Below are positions 25,380-39,331 of a stretch of 50,574 bases of DNA, piece by piece. This stretch comes from JBJHDF01 sp050486405 (GTDB lineage Bacteria; Pseudomonadota; Gammaproteobacteria; Pseudomonadales; Cellvibrionaceae), in assembly GCA_050486405.1 (NCBI GenBank), contig JBJHDF010000027.1:1-50574 (forward strand), read 5' to 3'. Position 1 is the stretch's first letter, and each line of letters begins with the position of its first letter. The position numbers and the translations under genes are program-made. The notes below the pieces were generated by a model, which made no database searches, had not been told where the DNA came from, and saw only the letters and a list, made by a program, of their open reading frames with translations.

Positions 25380-26817
25380 AAACAGGGTGATAGTCGTTGA
25401 TGATAAGGTCGGAGACGGCGAAGTAATAACGAGGCGGTTATGGAAATCTCAGGTCCCATGTTTTTTCCTACACTACTCTGACGATGTGTTATTTGACCTA
25501 GATTCTGAGAAGAAGTTTGAGGGTATCCGAATTGTTTTCCAGGATATTGCCCTGGTTTCCACAGGCATTCCGGATAACAGAGATTATGCAGCTGCTGCGG
25601 CTGGCTTAGACCTACTCCTGTCTGATGAGAATGGCCCATGGCTTCTTGTCGCTTGGTCAACATGGGGAAACGAACCGGACAAGGGAGATCAGTATGCAAA
25701 AGATCTCTTTTCATATCTTAAGCAGCACCTAGCTGAAGGTAAAAGGCCGTTCCACTACATTGTTTTAGATAAACAACCATATCTTGAGAATGGGGAAGAC
25801 GGAATGCATGGCGCTGTTAAGCCAGAGTCTGCTATTAGCGAGGAGGAGAAAGAGCATCTTGTTGGTGAAGTCAGAAGAATAACCAATCAAGCAATCTCAT
25901 TGAATGTACTTAATCAATGGGAGTCAGATGTAAAGCACAGCGCGTCAAGACTGGTTAATGATCTTTGGATGATGGTAAATACAGATAGTTTGGATGCTGC
26001 CTCTAGCTCATTAAGTAATGTCTTATACGAGCTAGCATTTGCGGCAGAGGGGAAGAGGCTGAAAGATGTTGATAACATAGCAGAACCTTTGTATAGAATA
26101 TTGTCTGAACTGCTCTACGATAAAGTTTTTCACATGACTCCTTCTGCCATCGAGATAGAAGGAAAGCGCAGCTCTAAAGTTGATAAAACTGCGATTAATA
26201 CAATGCTTCATTGGGAAAGCTATAAGGAGGGGGGAGGGAGGTCTCCCGGAGCAATTTATTTTTGGCCTGAGAATAAGGAGGTGAACCTTGGAGGAGTTGG
26301 TGTATCTCCCGAAAACTTTAAGACTTTTATGGTGGATGCATTTATTGCGGGGTCTCCTGCACAGAAAGCGGCTATAGTTAGAGATGATAAGGTTTTAGGT
26401 GAAGCCAAGCTGGTCCTGATCGATGTGACGGCAGCCTGCGATTACTCTAACAAGAAAAATTTCTGGAGGAGGTTTATGGTTGGATTAATGGTTCCCGGTT
26501 CAGATAAGGAGCTGTTCTACAAAGAAGATGAACGGTTCAAGCGACCGATTCTCGAAGGTCAGTTTTTGAAAGGGACGCCTGATTTTATATGTGATGGTAA
26601 AGAATTTTCTTTTTTGTTCAACTCAAGGTTGGTTCTATCTTTAAATGATGAAAAAGATTACCTTTCTGATAATCGCTGCGGGAATGACGAATCAGTTTAC
26701 CTTCCAGATATAGATAAGCTTGCTCCAGTTGGAAGGCTTCGGGAACAGTTATTTCAAGAGCTGCTTACTTGGTTTTCAGGGATGATCACGCGGCCAGGTG
26801 TGGTTACCTTGAGGTAG
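25369..26817 (+). CDS. Receiver-domain protein with a novel C-terminal region
   Basis: 482 residues, AGGAGAGG 7 nt before the ATG, overlapping the double-GHKL gene by 11 bp. The first 140 residues have the full response-regulator residue set: acidic pair D11-D12 (VVDDK), phospho-acceptor candidate D59 (VFQDIAL), S97/T98 (AWST) and K135 (VLDK), though spacing and helices are divergent. The remaining 340 residues match no family I know. They are mixed alpha/beta with a helical centre (about 170-260) and a C-terminal half containing AKLVLIDVTAACDYSNKKNFWRR-like conserved-looking blocks. There is no obvious DNA-binding helix-turn-helix or nuclease motif. Tight coupling to the kinase-like gene and to vsr (4-bp gap) suggests one functional unit. 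Confidence 0.72.
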   Translation: MPHRNRVIVVDDKVGDGEVITRRLWKSQVPCFFLHYSDDVLFDLDSEKKFEGIRIVFQDIALVSTGIPDNRDYAAAAAGLDLLLSDENGPWLLVAWSTWGNEPDKGDQYAKDLFSYLKQHLAEGKRPFHYIVLDKQPYLENGEDGMHGAVKPESAISEEEKEHLVGEVRRITNQAISLNVLNQWESDVKHSASRLVNDLWMMVNTDSLDAASSSLSNVLYELAFAAEGKRLKDVDNIAEPLYRILSELLYDKVFHMTPSAIEIEGKRSSKVDKTAINTMLHWESYKEGGGRSPGAIYFWPENKEVNLGGVGVSPENFKTFMVDAFIAGSPAQKAAIVRDDKVLGEAKLVLIDVTAACDYSNKKNFWRRFMVGLMVPGSDKELFYKEDERFKRPILEGQFLKGTPDFICDGKEFSFLFNSRLVLSLNDEKDYLSDNRCGNDESVYLPDIDKLAPVGRLREQLFQELLTWFSGMITRPGVVTLR

Positions 26818-26821
26818 GTGG

Positions 26822-27268
26822 ATGGATGTTCTGACTAGAGAGCAGCGTCGTTACTGCATGTCGAAGATAAAAGGAGTGAATACGAAGCCGGAAGTTGCAC
26901 TCCGGAAGTTCCTCTGGAACCTTGGCTACAGATATCGTATAAGGAGCCGACTTCCAGGAAGGCCAGACTTGGTTTTTCCATCATTCAGGGCAGTGGTTTT
27001 TGTAGATGGTTGTTTCTGGCATAAGTGTTCTGCTCATTTTGTGCAACCAAAGACCCGGACGCAATTTTGGATGGATAAAATAAACAGTAATGTCGAACGG
27101 GACCAGCGAAACAACGAGGCGCTGAGATTACAGGGCTGGCAGGTCATCCGCGTATGGGAGCACGAGGTCGAGGGTTGCTTGGAGGGTGCCGTTGCCCGTG
27201 TTGTGGAAGCGCTGGAGAACCAAAGGCGGTCCTTTGATTTAGAGGTTGTTAAGCCACCTGTTGATTAA
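26822..27268 (+). CDS. vsr: Very short patch repair endonuclease (Vsr)
   Basis: 148 residues. Vsr nicks 5' of the T in T:G mismatches that arise by deamination of 5-methylcytosine. The family core is complete: MDVLTREQRRYCMSKIKGVNTKPE at the start, D49 in GRPDLVF (equivalent to the Mg-binding Asp51 of E. coli), then FVDGCFWHKC with D62, H67 and C69, and WEHEV near the end. It begins 4 bp after the receiver gene, in the same operon. Its 3' end overlaps the convergent nuclease gene by 30 bp. Vsr normally accompanies a C5-cytosine methyltransferase, and one is encoded about 1 kb away on the opposite strand. Confidence 0.95.
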   Translation: MDVLTREQRRYCMSKIKGVNTKPEVALRKFLWNLGYRYRIRSRLPGRPDLVFPSFRAVVFVDGCFWHKCSAHFVQPKTRTQFWMDKINSNVERDQRNNEALRLQGWQVIRVWEHEVEGCLEGAVARVVEALENQRRSFDLEVVKPPVD

Positions 27269-28393
27269 CTCCAAAGAACCAATGCGGCTTTTCAGGGTGT
27301 TGACAATATCCGTACCGGAAATAATCACTACCGGATGCTTGTCTTCCTTTAGTTCTGTGTAGCCTTGAGAGGCTAGGTAGGATGTGGTTACAAGAACCCC
27401 AAATTGTCTATGCCGTAGCCGCGACAGTAGTCTTGATAATTCCTTGACTCCAACGCCTTTTCCCCTAGGATCATAGCATTTCGCTTCCAGTGCAAATTCC
27501 ACCTCAATAGCGCTCCTGCCTGTACCTATGCCATACGCACCAACAGCATCTCGTCCCCCGTCACGCCATGGTCGAGTAATGTCACACTGCCTGATATCCG
27601 GCATGAAAAGCCGGGCAATCTCTACGGCCGCAGCTTCGAAAGCAAATGGGTCGCTTCGGTATTTTTCGTGTACTAAAGAGAGAATTTTCTGATCTTCTGC
27701 GGATTTAGGCAGTTGCTGCTCTTTGCTGCGGATGTCAATGCTATGTGGTGCGTACAGTGGTGAATATTTTCGTCCCGAGAGCCATTCGAGCCAGGGCTTG
27801 GGTGCGTGGGCGGATAATATCGCATTCCCTGCTTTTATATCATTGAGCCATTTTCGGGTTACTACGGGCACATCGAGTATGGTGAAGATCGACTTATAGT
27901 TTTGGAAACGGTCGTTATTTGGACCTTTGGCTCGCCAAATTGCAACCAAGTCGTCATCTGGCCCCAGGCTTTGCGCACCGGGCACTGCGAGACCCAGGAA
28001 GCGCTGATCACGGTATTGCCCGGTTCCCCCAAACAGCAGAATGACGGGGAAATGATCAAACGACGTAGAGGAGTGTCGCGCGTCAAACAGATTACGGAGA
28101 ATCTGGTTGCCCTGTCTGGGCGTGTCGTGAATCCCGCGAGCTGCCTTATTGTCACCATAGTAGGTGAAAAGACCACTTTCAGTATCCAGGTGATCTGGCC
28201 AGTCCGGGTCGTTGAAGTTGGATTTTAACGCAAGCAACTTCAAAGTATCTATTCCTGGTCGCTTCCCAAGATGCCGAAAGCCTGCACCGTTGTCCACGCC
28301 AAGTAGTTGTGGCAAAGGGTCGTCTGAAGCATTTCCATTTCGTGAACCTCCGTATACGTGGTCCACGACAAGGTCGGTTTCAGCTAGGTTCAT
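27239..28393 (-). CDS. Restriction endonuclease with AspBHI-type N-terminal domain and Mrr-type nuclease domain
   Basis: 384 residues. The N-terminal 210 residues match the AspBHI/MspJI-like SRA-type reader domain: ADLVVDHVYGG-like opening (ETDLVVDHVYGG), DPDWPDHLDTESGLFTYYGDNK, HDTPRQGNQILR and RFQNYKSIFTILDVPVV. The C-terminal domain is an Mrr-type PD-(D/E)XK nuclease with D281 (GGRDAVG), E303 and K305 (LEAKCY). The ATG follows the methyltransferase TAA with no gap, so expression of nuclease and methylase is coupled. AspBHI itself cuts DNA containing modified cytosine. Here the domain sits next to a cytosine methylase, so it may instead have adapted to read unmodified or differently modified sites. 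It is convergent with vsr. Confidence 0.85.
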   Translation of the reverse strand: MNLAETDLVVDHVYGGSRNGNASDDPLPQLLGVDNGAGFRHLGKRPGIDTLKLLALKSNFNDPDWPDHLDTESGLFTYYGDNKAARGIHDTPRQGNQILRNLFDARHSSTSFDHFPVILLFGGTGQYRDQRFLGLAVPGAQSLGPDDDLVAIWRAKGPNNDRFQNYKSIFTILDVPVVTRKWLNDIKAGNAILSAHAPKPWLEWLSGRKYSPLYAPHSIDIRSKEQQLPKSAEDQKILSLVHEKYRSDPFAFEAAAVEIARLFMPDIRQCDITRPWRDGGRDAVGAYGIGTGRSAIEVEFALEAKCYDPRGKGVGVKELSRLLSRLRHRQFGVLVTTSYLASQGYTELKEDKHPVVIISGTDIVNTLKSRIGSLELINRWLNNL

Positions 28394-29377
28394 TTAGGAA
28401 GCAACTCCCATTTCTGCGCTTTCGATTTGCATTATTTTTTTGAAAATCATCTCCATAACCGGAGAGCAAACGCCGTTGCCACATAGCTTTACTTTGTCGC
28501 GGCGACTGCCCTTTGACAGTTCATGCTTTGAGCCGGCGCCCATTGCTCTAAGTAGCTCAGGAGGCTGTAACATGCGGAGATAGGGTGTGTTATCCTGCCA
28601 AGTTACAAGTCCGAAGCGGTCCAAAGTAGTTACCGTACGCAGGGGAGCGTCGAGCGATTGCCATCCGCCCGCATAATCGGAGCCGTAATAGACGATGATA
28701 AAGTCTTTCTTTCGCCCGAGTTCCTTCATAGCTCTTTCCGCTCTGTCAATAGTTGCTTGGGCTCTGTTATTTGCGTAGAGAGGGCGGCTTTTGTATTTTC
28801 CTGACCAGTCGACAATAGATCGGGCGGATTTGGCTTTCCGTGAATGTAAGGAGATTAAATCCTCGCGAGTGATTACGGAGCCTTCGCGGTCACAAACCAG
28901 AAACATCCGTTTACGAGATTGAGGTACGCCAAATTCAGCTGCATTCAAAAAGAGATCATTGACAGTGTAACCATGCGACTCGATGGCACTGATCAGCTCC
29001 TGATGCCTGCCCCATTTTTTCATACGATTTACATTTTCAACGATAAGCCATCTAGGTTCCATTGCCTCAATCCACGGGATAATCCCAATTGCTGTTTCTT
29101 TGCTCAGTTCACAGCCGGGTTTCGCTCCACGTGCAATTGAGTGCGATGTACACTCAGGAGAAGTTAATAATACATCCGGCCGATACTTGCGGGCAAAGGT
29201 ACTGGGAACAATATCTTCGATAGGGGCACATTCGACCTCGGCGGAGGGAAAGTTGTGTTTGTAGGTTTCTGTGGCGATACTCCAAGCATCCACCGCCAGG
29301 ATGGGCCGCGCGCCAGCAGCGACAGCGCCCCTCGCTCCGAGACCGCCACCGCAGAATAAGTCCACAAAAGTAACCAT
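28394..29377 (-). CDS. C5-cytosine DNA methyltransferase
   Basis: 327 residues with all main C5-methyltransferase motifs: motif I DLFCGGGLG (SAM binding) at residues 6-14, motif IV TSPECTSHS with catalytic Cys76, motif VI E114-N-V, motif VIII QSRKRMF, motif IX-X around CGNGVCSPV. Motif IV reads PEC rather than the common PPC, a variant seen in a subgroup of these enzymes. The target recognition region (about 185-270) is short, so a short recognition site is likely. It is directly followed by the nuclease start. It would protect against the neighbouring nuclease and create the 5mC that Vsr repairs. The recognition sequence cannot be inferred. Confidence 0.94.
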   Translation of the reverse strand: MVTFVDLFCGGGLGARGAVAAGARPILAVDAWSIATETYKHNFPSAEVECAPIEDIVPSTFARKYRPDVLLTSPECTSHSIARGAKPGCELSKETAIGIIPWIEAMEPRWLIVENVNRMKKWGRHQELISAIESHGYTVNDLFLNAAEFGVPQSRKRMFLVCDREGSVITREDLISLHSRKAKSARSIVDWSGKYKSRPLYANNRAQATIDRAERAMKELGRKKDFIIVYYGSDYAGGWQSLDAPLRTVTTLDRFGLVTWQDNTPYLRMLQPPELLRAMGAGSKHELSKGSRRDKVKLCGNGVCSPVMEMIFKKIMQIESAEMGVAS

Positions 29378-29488
29378 AAGCCGTTATTAGTTCCGTCTGT
29401 CTAGGGGAAAGTAGAATAATACCAGGTAACTGGCCTATTCGTCTCTTTTTGGCACAAACCCAGGAAAGTGTGCTGTTTAGCGACATCG

Positions 29489-35326
<5,838 letters not shown>

Positions 35327-35425
35327 GGGAGGTAAAGCGTCCGCTGGTGGGTGAGGAGGTCAATATACGGTAGAAGAGCAGTACGACCAAGGGGGTGGGT
35401 TGGATGTCCTTTAAGAGGGTGGCTG

Positions 35426-35992
35426 CTACAGAAGGTCCGCGTAGTCTTTGAGTCTTGAAACGGTTTGTTGAAGTTGCTGCCGGGCCAATGTTGCCAAAAA
35501 AGTCTGCACATCCATTTCCGGATTTTTCAGCGCTTTCCGTTGATCCTGAATGGCGCGGCAACAGGTTTCGGGTGCCATATCAATTTGGTAAACAATGAAA
35601 TCGTCCGGGTGGATCACTTCGATACCGTAGGGATTCAACGCATCTTTGGGAAAATCCTTGAGATTAAAGCTGACAATGGCGTCGGCGTTACAGCGGATAG
35701 CCGCAGCCAGCACATGCCGATCGTTGGGGTCGGGTAAATCAAGAGTGCCGATTAGCGCCTGGTAGCCAGAAACTTTTGCATCTCGAACATGCGTATCCAT
35801 CAGCGTTTTGACGTTCTCCAGTAAAGTTCTGGTGTGCTTACCGCTGCGCAAAAGTGCACTGATCCACTCTTGGTGAATGTCATCTGTCCATCGTGCTTTA
35901 AAAAGATCTGTCATTGCCAGGCGCATCAGCGCATCTCGCAATGGTGCCGGGTAGAGTTCACAGGCGTCCAGAATGACCGTGAACTTGCTCAT
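35426..35992 (-). CDS. PIN-domain toxin (VapC-like ribonuclease)
   Basis: 188 residues. The PIN domain spans about residues 4-130 with the expected acidic residues: D9 in VILDACELYP, a mid Glu in DIHQEW and DPNDRHVLAAAIRCNADAIVS with the last acidic pair, plus F-LKDFP. These residues coordinate Mg/Mn for RNA cleavage. The C-terminal 50 residues are helical and probably contact the antitoxin. It begins 6 bp after the antitoxin stop with AAGGGA as ribosome site. The pair is a type II toxin-antitoxin module; targets of PIN toxins include tRNAs and rRNA, and this one's target is unknown. Confidence 0.87.
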   Translation of the reverse strand: MSKFTVILDACELYPAPLRDALMRLAMTDLFKARWTDDIHQEWISALLRSGKHTRTLLENVKTLMDTHVRDAKVSGYQALIGTLDLPDPNDRHVLAAAIRCNADAIVSFNLKDFPKDALNPYGIEVIHPDDFIVYQIDMAPETCCRAIQDQRKALKNPEMDVQTFLATLARQQLQQTVSRLKDYADLL

Positions 35993-35998
35993 TGTCCC

Positions 35999-36451
35999 TT
36001 AATACCCCATACCCTCTCTTTGCGATAGCTGGGTTAACTCGTCCAGTGTCTGTTTTCGTTGCCGATCAATTTGCTCTTTGTAACCTAGCACATCTTTCAG
36101 GCGCACTCGACGATGGGTGCCGACTTTGTGGAAGGGTATTTCATTCCGCTCCAGCAGTGACACCAGAAAAGGACGACTCACGTTGAGCAGGTTGGCAGCC
36201 TCTTGGGTACTGATTTCCTGGTGGTAGGGAATCAGGCTGACAGCATTCCCTTGAGACATTTCCGAAAGTACATCCAGCAGTATCTGCAGCACATGCCCGG
36301 GCAACACCAGGTCATCGGTTTCGCCATTGCTGCCCCGCAAGCTGAGTTTTACCCGATCGGTGTTGGCGTATTTCGACAGGGTACGGCTCGAACGCTTGGC
36401 TTCTTCCACCTCTGATGGGCTGGGCAAATGCACGATGTTTTGCGCCGACAT
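35999..36451 (-). CDS. Antitoxin with excisionase-type helix-turn-helix
   Basis: 150 residues from the ATG at 36451, preceded by GGAG 8 nt upstream; an in-frame ATG at 36481 adds 10 residues and is possible. The C-terminal part carries the MerR/excisionase-like DNA-binding fold: ISTQEAANLLNVSRPFLVSLLERNEIPFHKVGTHRR. The N-terminal part is charged and may bind the toxin. It is the upstream gene of the toxin pair, as is normal. Directly repeated TCGAAAT sequences upstream are candidate operators for autoregulation. Confidence 0.85.
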   Translation of the reverse strand: MSAQNIVHLPSPSEVEEAKRSSRTLSKYANTDRVKLSLRGSNGETDDLVLPGHVLQILLDVLSEMSQGNAVSLIPYHQEISTQEAANLLNVSRPFLVSLLERNEIPFHKVGTHRRVRLKDVLGYKEQIDRQRKQTLDELTQLSQREGMGY

Positions 36452-36509
36452 AGGGTTTTCTCCGTATTGTGATGCGCTCATTGGCGCTTTCTTCCATTAT
36501 GCAGCCTAA

Positions 36510-36543
36510 TCGAAATAAACGAAAAAAAAGAAATATTCGAAAT
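36510..36543. promoter_or_regulatory. TCGAAAT direct repeats upstream of the antitoxin gene
   Basis: Two copies of TCGAAAT at 36510-36516 and 36537-36543, 27 bp apart, in an AT-rich stretch upstream of the toxin-antitoxin operon. Excisionase-type proteins bind direct repeats, so this is a candidate autoregulatory operator. Confidence 0.35.
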
Positions 36544-36568
36544 TGCTATAAGGGCCAACCGTTTATAT

Positions 36569-37366
36569 TCAAAGCTGTATCCCGCGCCAATAAAACATCC
36601 CCGCCCGCTTTCTCAGCACCCGAATAGACTCATGCTCGTCCGCTGGCCGTTGCGCCAGACCGTAGCATACGTGCAGGGGCAGCAGGTGCTCCTCGCGCGG
36701 GTGACAGTAGCGGGCTTCGGGGGCCTCGCTCCAGTTGATCAGCCGTTCAGTCCGCTCCGCCTCGTCCAGATCTGGATCGCTCAGGGTCGCGGTCAGCCAG
36801 TCTTCGAAGGCTTTGTTGCGGGCATCGCTTTCCGGGGTGGCAGGCTCAAAAAAGGCGCGCATATTGTGAAAGGAAAAGCCCGAGCCGATCACCAGCAGAT
36901 TGTCCCACTCCAGGGATTGCAGGGCCTGCCCCAGGGCGATATGAGCCGCCGGGTCCAGGGACTTGAGCAGCGACAGCTGGATGCAGGGGATATCCGCAGC
37001 CGGATACATCAGCTTGAGGGGCACAAACAGCCCGTGATCAAAGCCGCGCGCCGGGTCCTGCAGTGGTTCCAGCCCCGCCTGGCTGAGTGCCCGATGCACC
37101 CGGGCGGCCAGTTCCGGCGCGCCGGGGCTGGGGTACTGGATCTCGTAGGATTCGGGCGGAAAGCCGGTGTAGTCGTAGATCAGCGGCGGCTGTGCGCCGC
37201 TGGTGACGGTTGGTGCCTGTTCCTCCCAGTGGGCGCTGACCACGATGATGGCCGAGGGCCGGGGCAGGCGCTGCCCCAGTCCGCGCAACTGCGTCACCAG
37301 TTCACGGTGGTCCGGGTCGCCCAGCAACGGCAGAGGGCCGCCGCCGTGGGAGATGTAGAGAATCAT
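36569..37366 (-). CDS. Extradiol ring-cleavage dioxygenase, DODA/YgiD type
   Basis: 265 residues from the ATG at 37366; a GTG 6 bp earlier overlaps the upstream stop (GTGA) and is an alternative start. Zinc/iron ligands are visible as H7 in YISHGGGP, the His of SAHWEE and the His of GFDHGLFVPL, with a catalytic His in SFHNMRAFF. YgiD-type enzymes act as 4,5-DOPA extradiol dioxygenases; the natural substrate in bacteria is uncertain. The gene is cotranscribed with the Na/Pi-cotransporter gene, with stop and start overlapping, although no functional link is obvious. Confidence 0.92.
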   Translation of the reverse strand: MILYISHGGGPLPLLGDPDHRELVTQLRGLGQRLPRPSAIIVVSAHWEEQAPTVTSGAQPPLIYDYTGFPPESYEIQYPSPGAPELAARVHRALSQAGLEPLQDPARGFDHGLFVPLKLMYPAADIPCIQLSLLKSLDPAAHIALGQALQSLEWDNLLVIGSGFSFHNMRAFFEPATPESDARNKAFEDWLTATLSDPDLDEAERTERLINWSEAPEARYCHPREEHLLPLHVCYGLAQRPADEHESIRVLRKRAGMFYWRGIQL

Positions 37367-37368
37367 AG

Positions 37369-39114
37369 TCACCCGCCGCTTTTGCTGCCGACAAAGCGCA
37401 TGGCCTTGAGGCGGCGTCCGGCGGCGGATTCGTTGACGTTGAGCACGTGGTCACCGATGCGTTCCAGGCGGTTGAGTACGTCGATAAAGATTACACCAGC
37501 GCGGGTGGAGTAGTCGCCCTTTTCCAGACGGGTGTAGTGGCTGCTACGGAACTCGTCGCGCAGGTTATCCACCTTGTCTTCCAATGCCAGGGCGCGGGTC
37601 ATGTTGACACTGCCCGGTCGCATGGCAACCGAGGCGCCCATGGCGACAATCGCTTCGCGCAGGGCATCCATCATCTGTTTCAGTTCGTTGTTGGCATCCT
37701 CGGGCCAGCTGGTTTTGGATTCGCGCATCCGCTCGGTCAGCTTGGAAACCTGGTAATAGATGTCGGCAATCCGCTCCATATCGTTGATCATGGTCTGCAT
37801 AAAGCGGATGCGTTCGGTGGCGGCGTGCTCCAGGTGCGTACGCTCGCTCACGCGCACCAGGTAATCGGAGATTTCGATTTCCAGCTGATCGGTAACCTGC
37901 TCGTACTTGTGGATTTTTTCCGCCAGTTTTTCGTGATTGATGTCTGGAGAAAACAGCAACTCGGCGACGGAATCGTGCATTTTCTCCACCACTCCGGCAA
38001 ACTGCTGGATTTCCTTTTGCGCCTGCTCCAGCGCCAGCCCCGGTGAAGTCATGACGCCGGTGCTGATAAAGCGCAAATGAAATTCATCGTCCTCACCACC
38101 TCGATCCGGCTGGATGTATTCCACAAAACGCACCAGATAGGGCACAAAGGCGAACAACAAAATCACGTTGAGCACGTTGAAAGTGGTGTGGAACAGAGAC
38201 AACGCCAGTGTGGCGTTGGAGCGCGATTCAATGCTGCCGCCGAGTACGGAGACGGGATTGTTGGTGATCAGTTGCACCGCAACATCCATCAGGTACAGCA
38301 TGGGGTAGATCACAATCAGCATCCAGATGACGCCGATGATATTGAAGAAGAAGTGAAAACGCGCCGCCCGTTTGGCGTGAACGTTACCCACCAGTGCGGC
38401 AATATTGGCGGTGACTGTGGTGCCGATATTTTCCCCGAGAATCATGGCCGCAGCGATGGGAAATGATATCCACCCCTCGAACAGCATCACCAGTGTGATG
38501 GCCGTGGCCGCCGAGGAACTTTGCGTCAACAGAGTAAGGACCGTGCCCGCCACAACAAACAGGAGCAACGAAACGTAGCCCATCTCGGTGAAGCCGTCGA
38601 GAAAGGCAAACATCTCCGGGTTGTTGTTGATGTCCGGCACCGAGCCCTTGATGAACTCCAGACCGATAAAGAGAATACCGAAACCCACCATGGCTTCGGC
38701 GATGTTGCGCAGGCGACTGTTGCCGGAAAACAGAAACGCGAAGAATATTCCGATGACCGCCAGGGCAATGGGGGTAATCTGGAATTTGAAACCGAACAGG
38801 GCTACCATCCAGGCGGTGATGGTGGTGCCAATATTGGCGCCCATGATGACGCCGGTGGATTGTACAAAGGTGAGCAGACCGGCGTTGACGAAACTTACCG
38901 TCATCACCGTGGTGGTAGTCGAGGACTGGGTAATGGCGGTAGTGCCAAAACCGGTGATCACTCCCGCAAAGCGGTTGCGGGTCATACCGCTGAGAATGCT
39001 CTTGAGTCGGTGCCCGGCGATCTTCTGCAGGCCCTCGCTGAAAATCTTCATACCGAAAATGAAGATGCCAAGGGAGCCGATCAGCTGCAGAAAATCAAAT
39101 AAAGTGTAACTCAT
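37369..39114 (-). CDS. Na/Pi-cotransporter family protein with PhoU-like domain
   Basis: 581 residues from the ATG at 39114 that opens the first membrane helix. The N-terminal 340 residues hold two copies of the NptA/Na-Pi-cotransporter repeat with the QSS motifs (AITQSSTTTTVM and LLTQSSSAATAI), about eight to ten helices. The C-terminal 220 residues are a cytosolic helical PhoU-like domain (MNDMERIADIYYQVSKL, NRLERIGDHVLNVNE). Members import phosphate with sodium or, as in YjbB, export it. The C-terminal PhoU-like part suggests regulation by phosphate or nucleotides. It is divergent from modA across 217 bp, and coupled to the downstream dioxygenase gene. Confidence 0.92.
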   Translation of the reverse strand: MSYTLFDFLQLIGSLGIFIFGMKIFSEGLQKIAGHRLKSILSGMTRNRFAGVITGFGTTAITQSSTTTTVMTVSFVNAGLLTFVQSTGVIMGANIGTTITAWMVALFGFKFQITPIALAVIGIFFAFLFSGNSRLRNIAEAMVGFGILFIGLEFIKGSVPDINNNPEMFAFLDGFTEMGYVSLLLFVVAGTVLTLLTQSSSAATAITLVMLFEGWISFPIAAAMILGENIGTTVTANIAALVGNVHAKRAARFHFFFNIIGVIWMLIVIYPMLYLMDVAVQLITNNPVSVLGGSIESRSNATLALSLFHTTFNVLNVILLFAFVPYLVRFVEYIQPDRGGEDDEFHLRFISTGVMTSPGLALEQAQKEIQQFAGVVEKMHDSVAELLFSPDINHEKLAEKIHKYEQVTDQLEIEISDYLVRVSERTHLEHAATERIRFMQTMINDMERIADIYYQVSKLTERMRESKTSWPEDANNELKQMMDALREAIVAMGASVAMRPGSVNMTRALALEDKVDNLRDEFRSSHYTRLEKGDYSTRAGVIFIDVLNRLERIGDHVLNVNESAAGRRLKAMRFVGSKSGG

Positions 39115-39331
39115 AGAACGCTGGCCTTTATAGCTCCGGGTTACCGCCGACCCCAGGCTTTTCGCGGTCTGGAGGGGCATTTAGCGTGTCAGCGGGGCGC
39201 ATTATAGCGTCCCGAAAAGTGCCGGGGATACACCTGGCGGGACTTTTTGTCATAAAAGTGCCATATATTGCTGCCCTTAGTTGCTGCTCCGGATGACAGG
39301 TACAATAGTGGGGCAATGGCCCGGGGGAAGC

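Noticed and set aside
29378..29488. Attachment site or terminator at the right edge of the restriction cassette
   Set aside because: No direct repeat matching the left edge and no clear hairpin with T tract.
37366..37372. GTG start for the extradiol dioxygenase overlapping the upstream stop
   Set aside because: Possible, but the ATG 6 bp further fits family N-termini better; kept only as an alternative.
39115..39331. ModE operator in front of modA
   Set aside because: No TATATA-flanked palindrome of the ModE type found in the 217-bp region.
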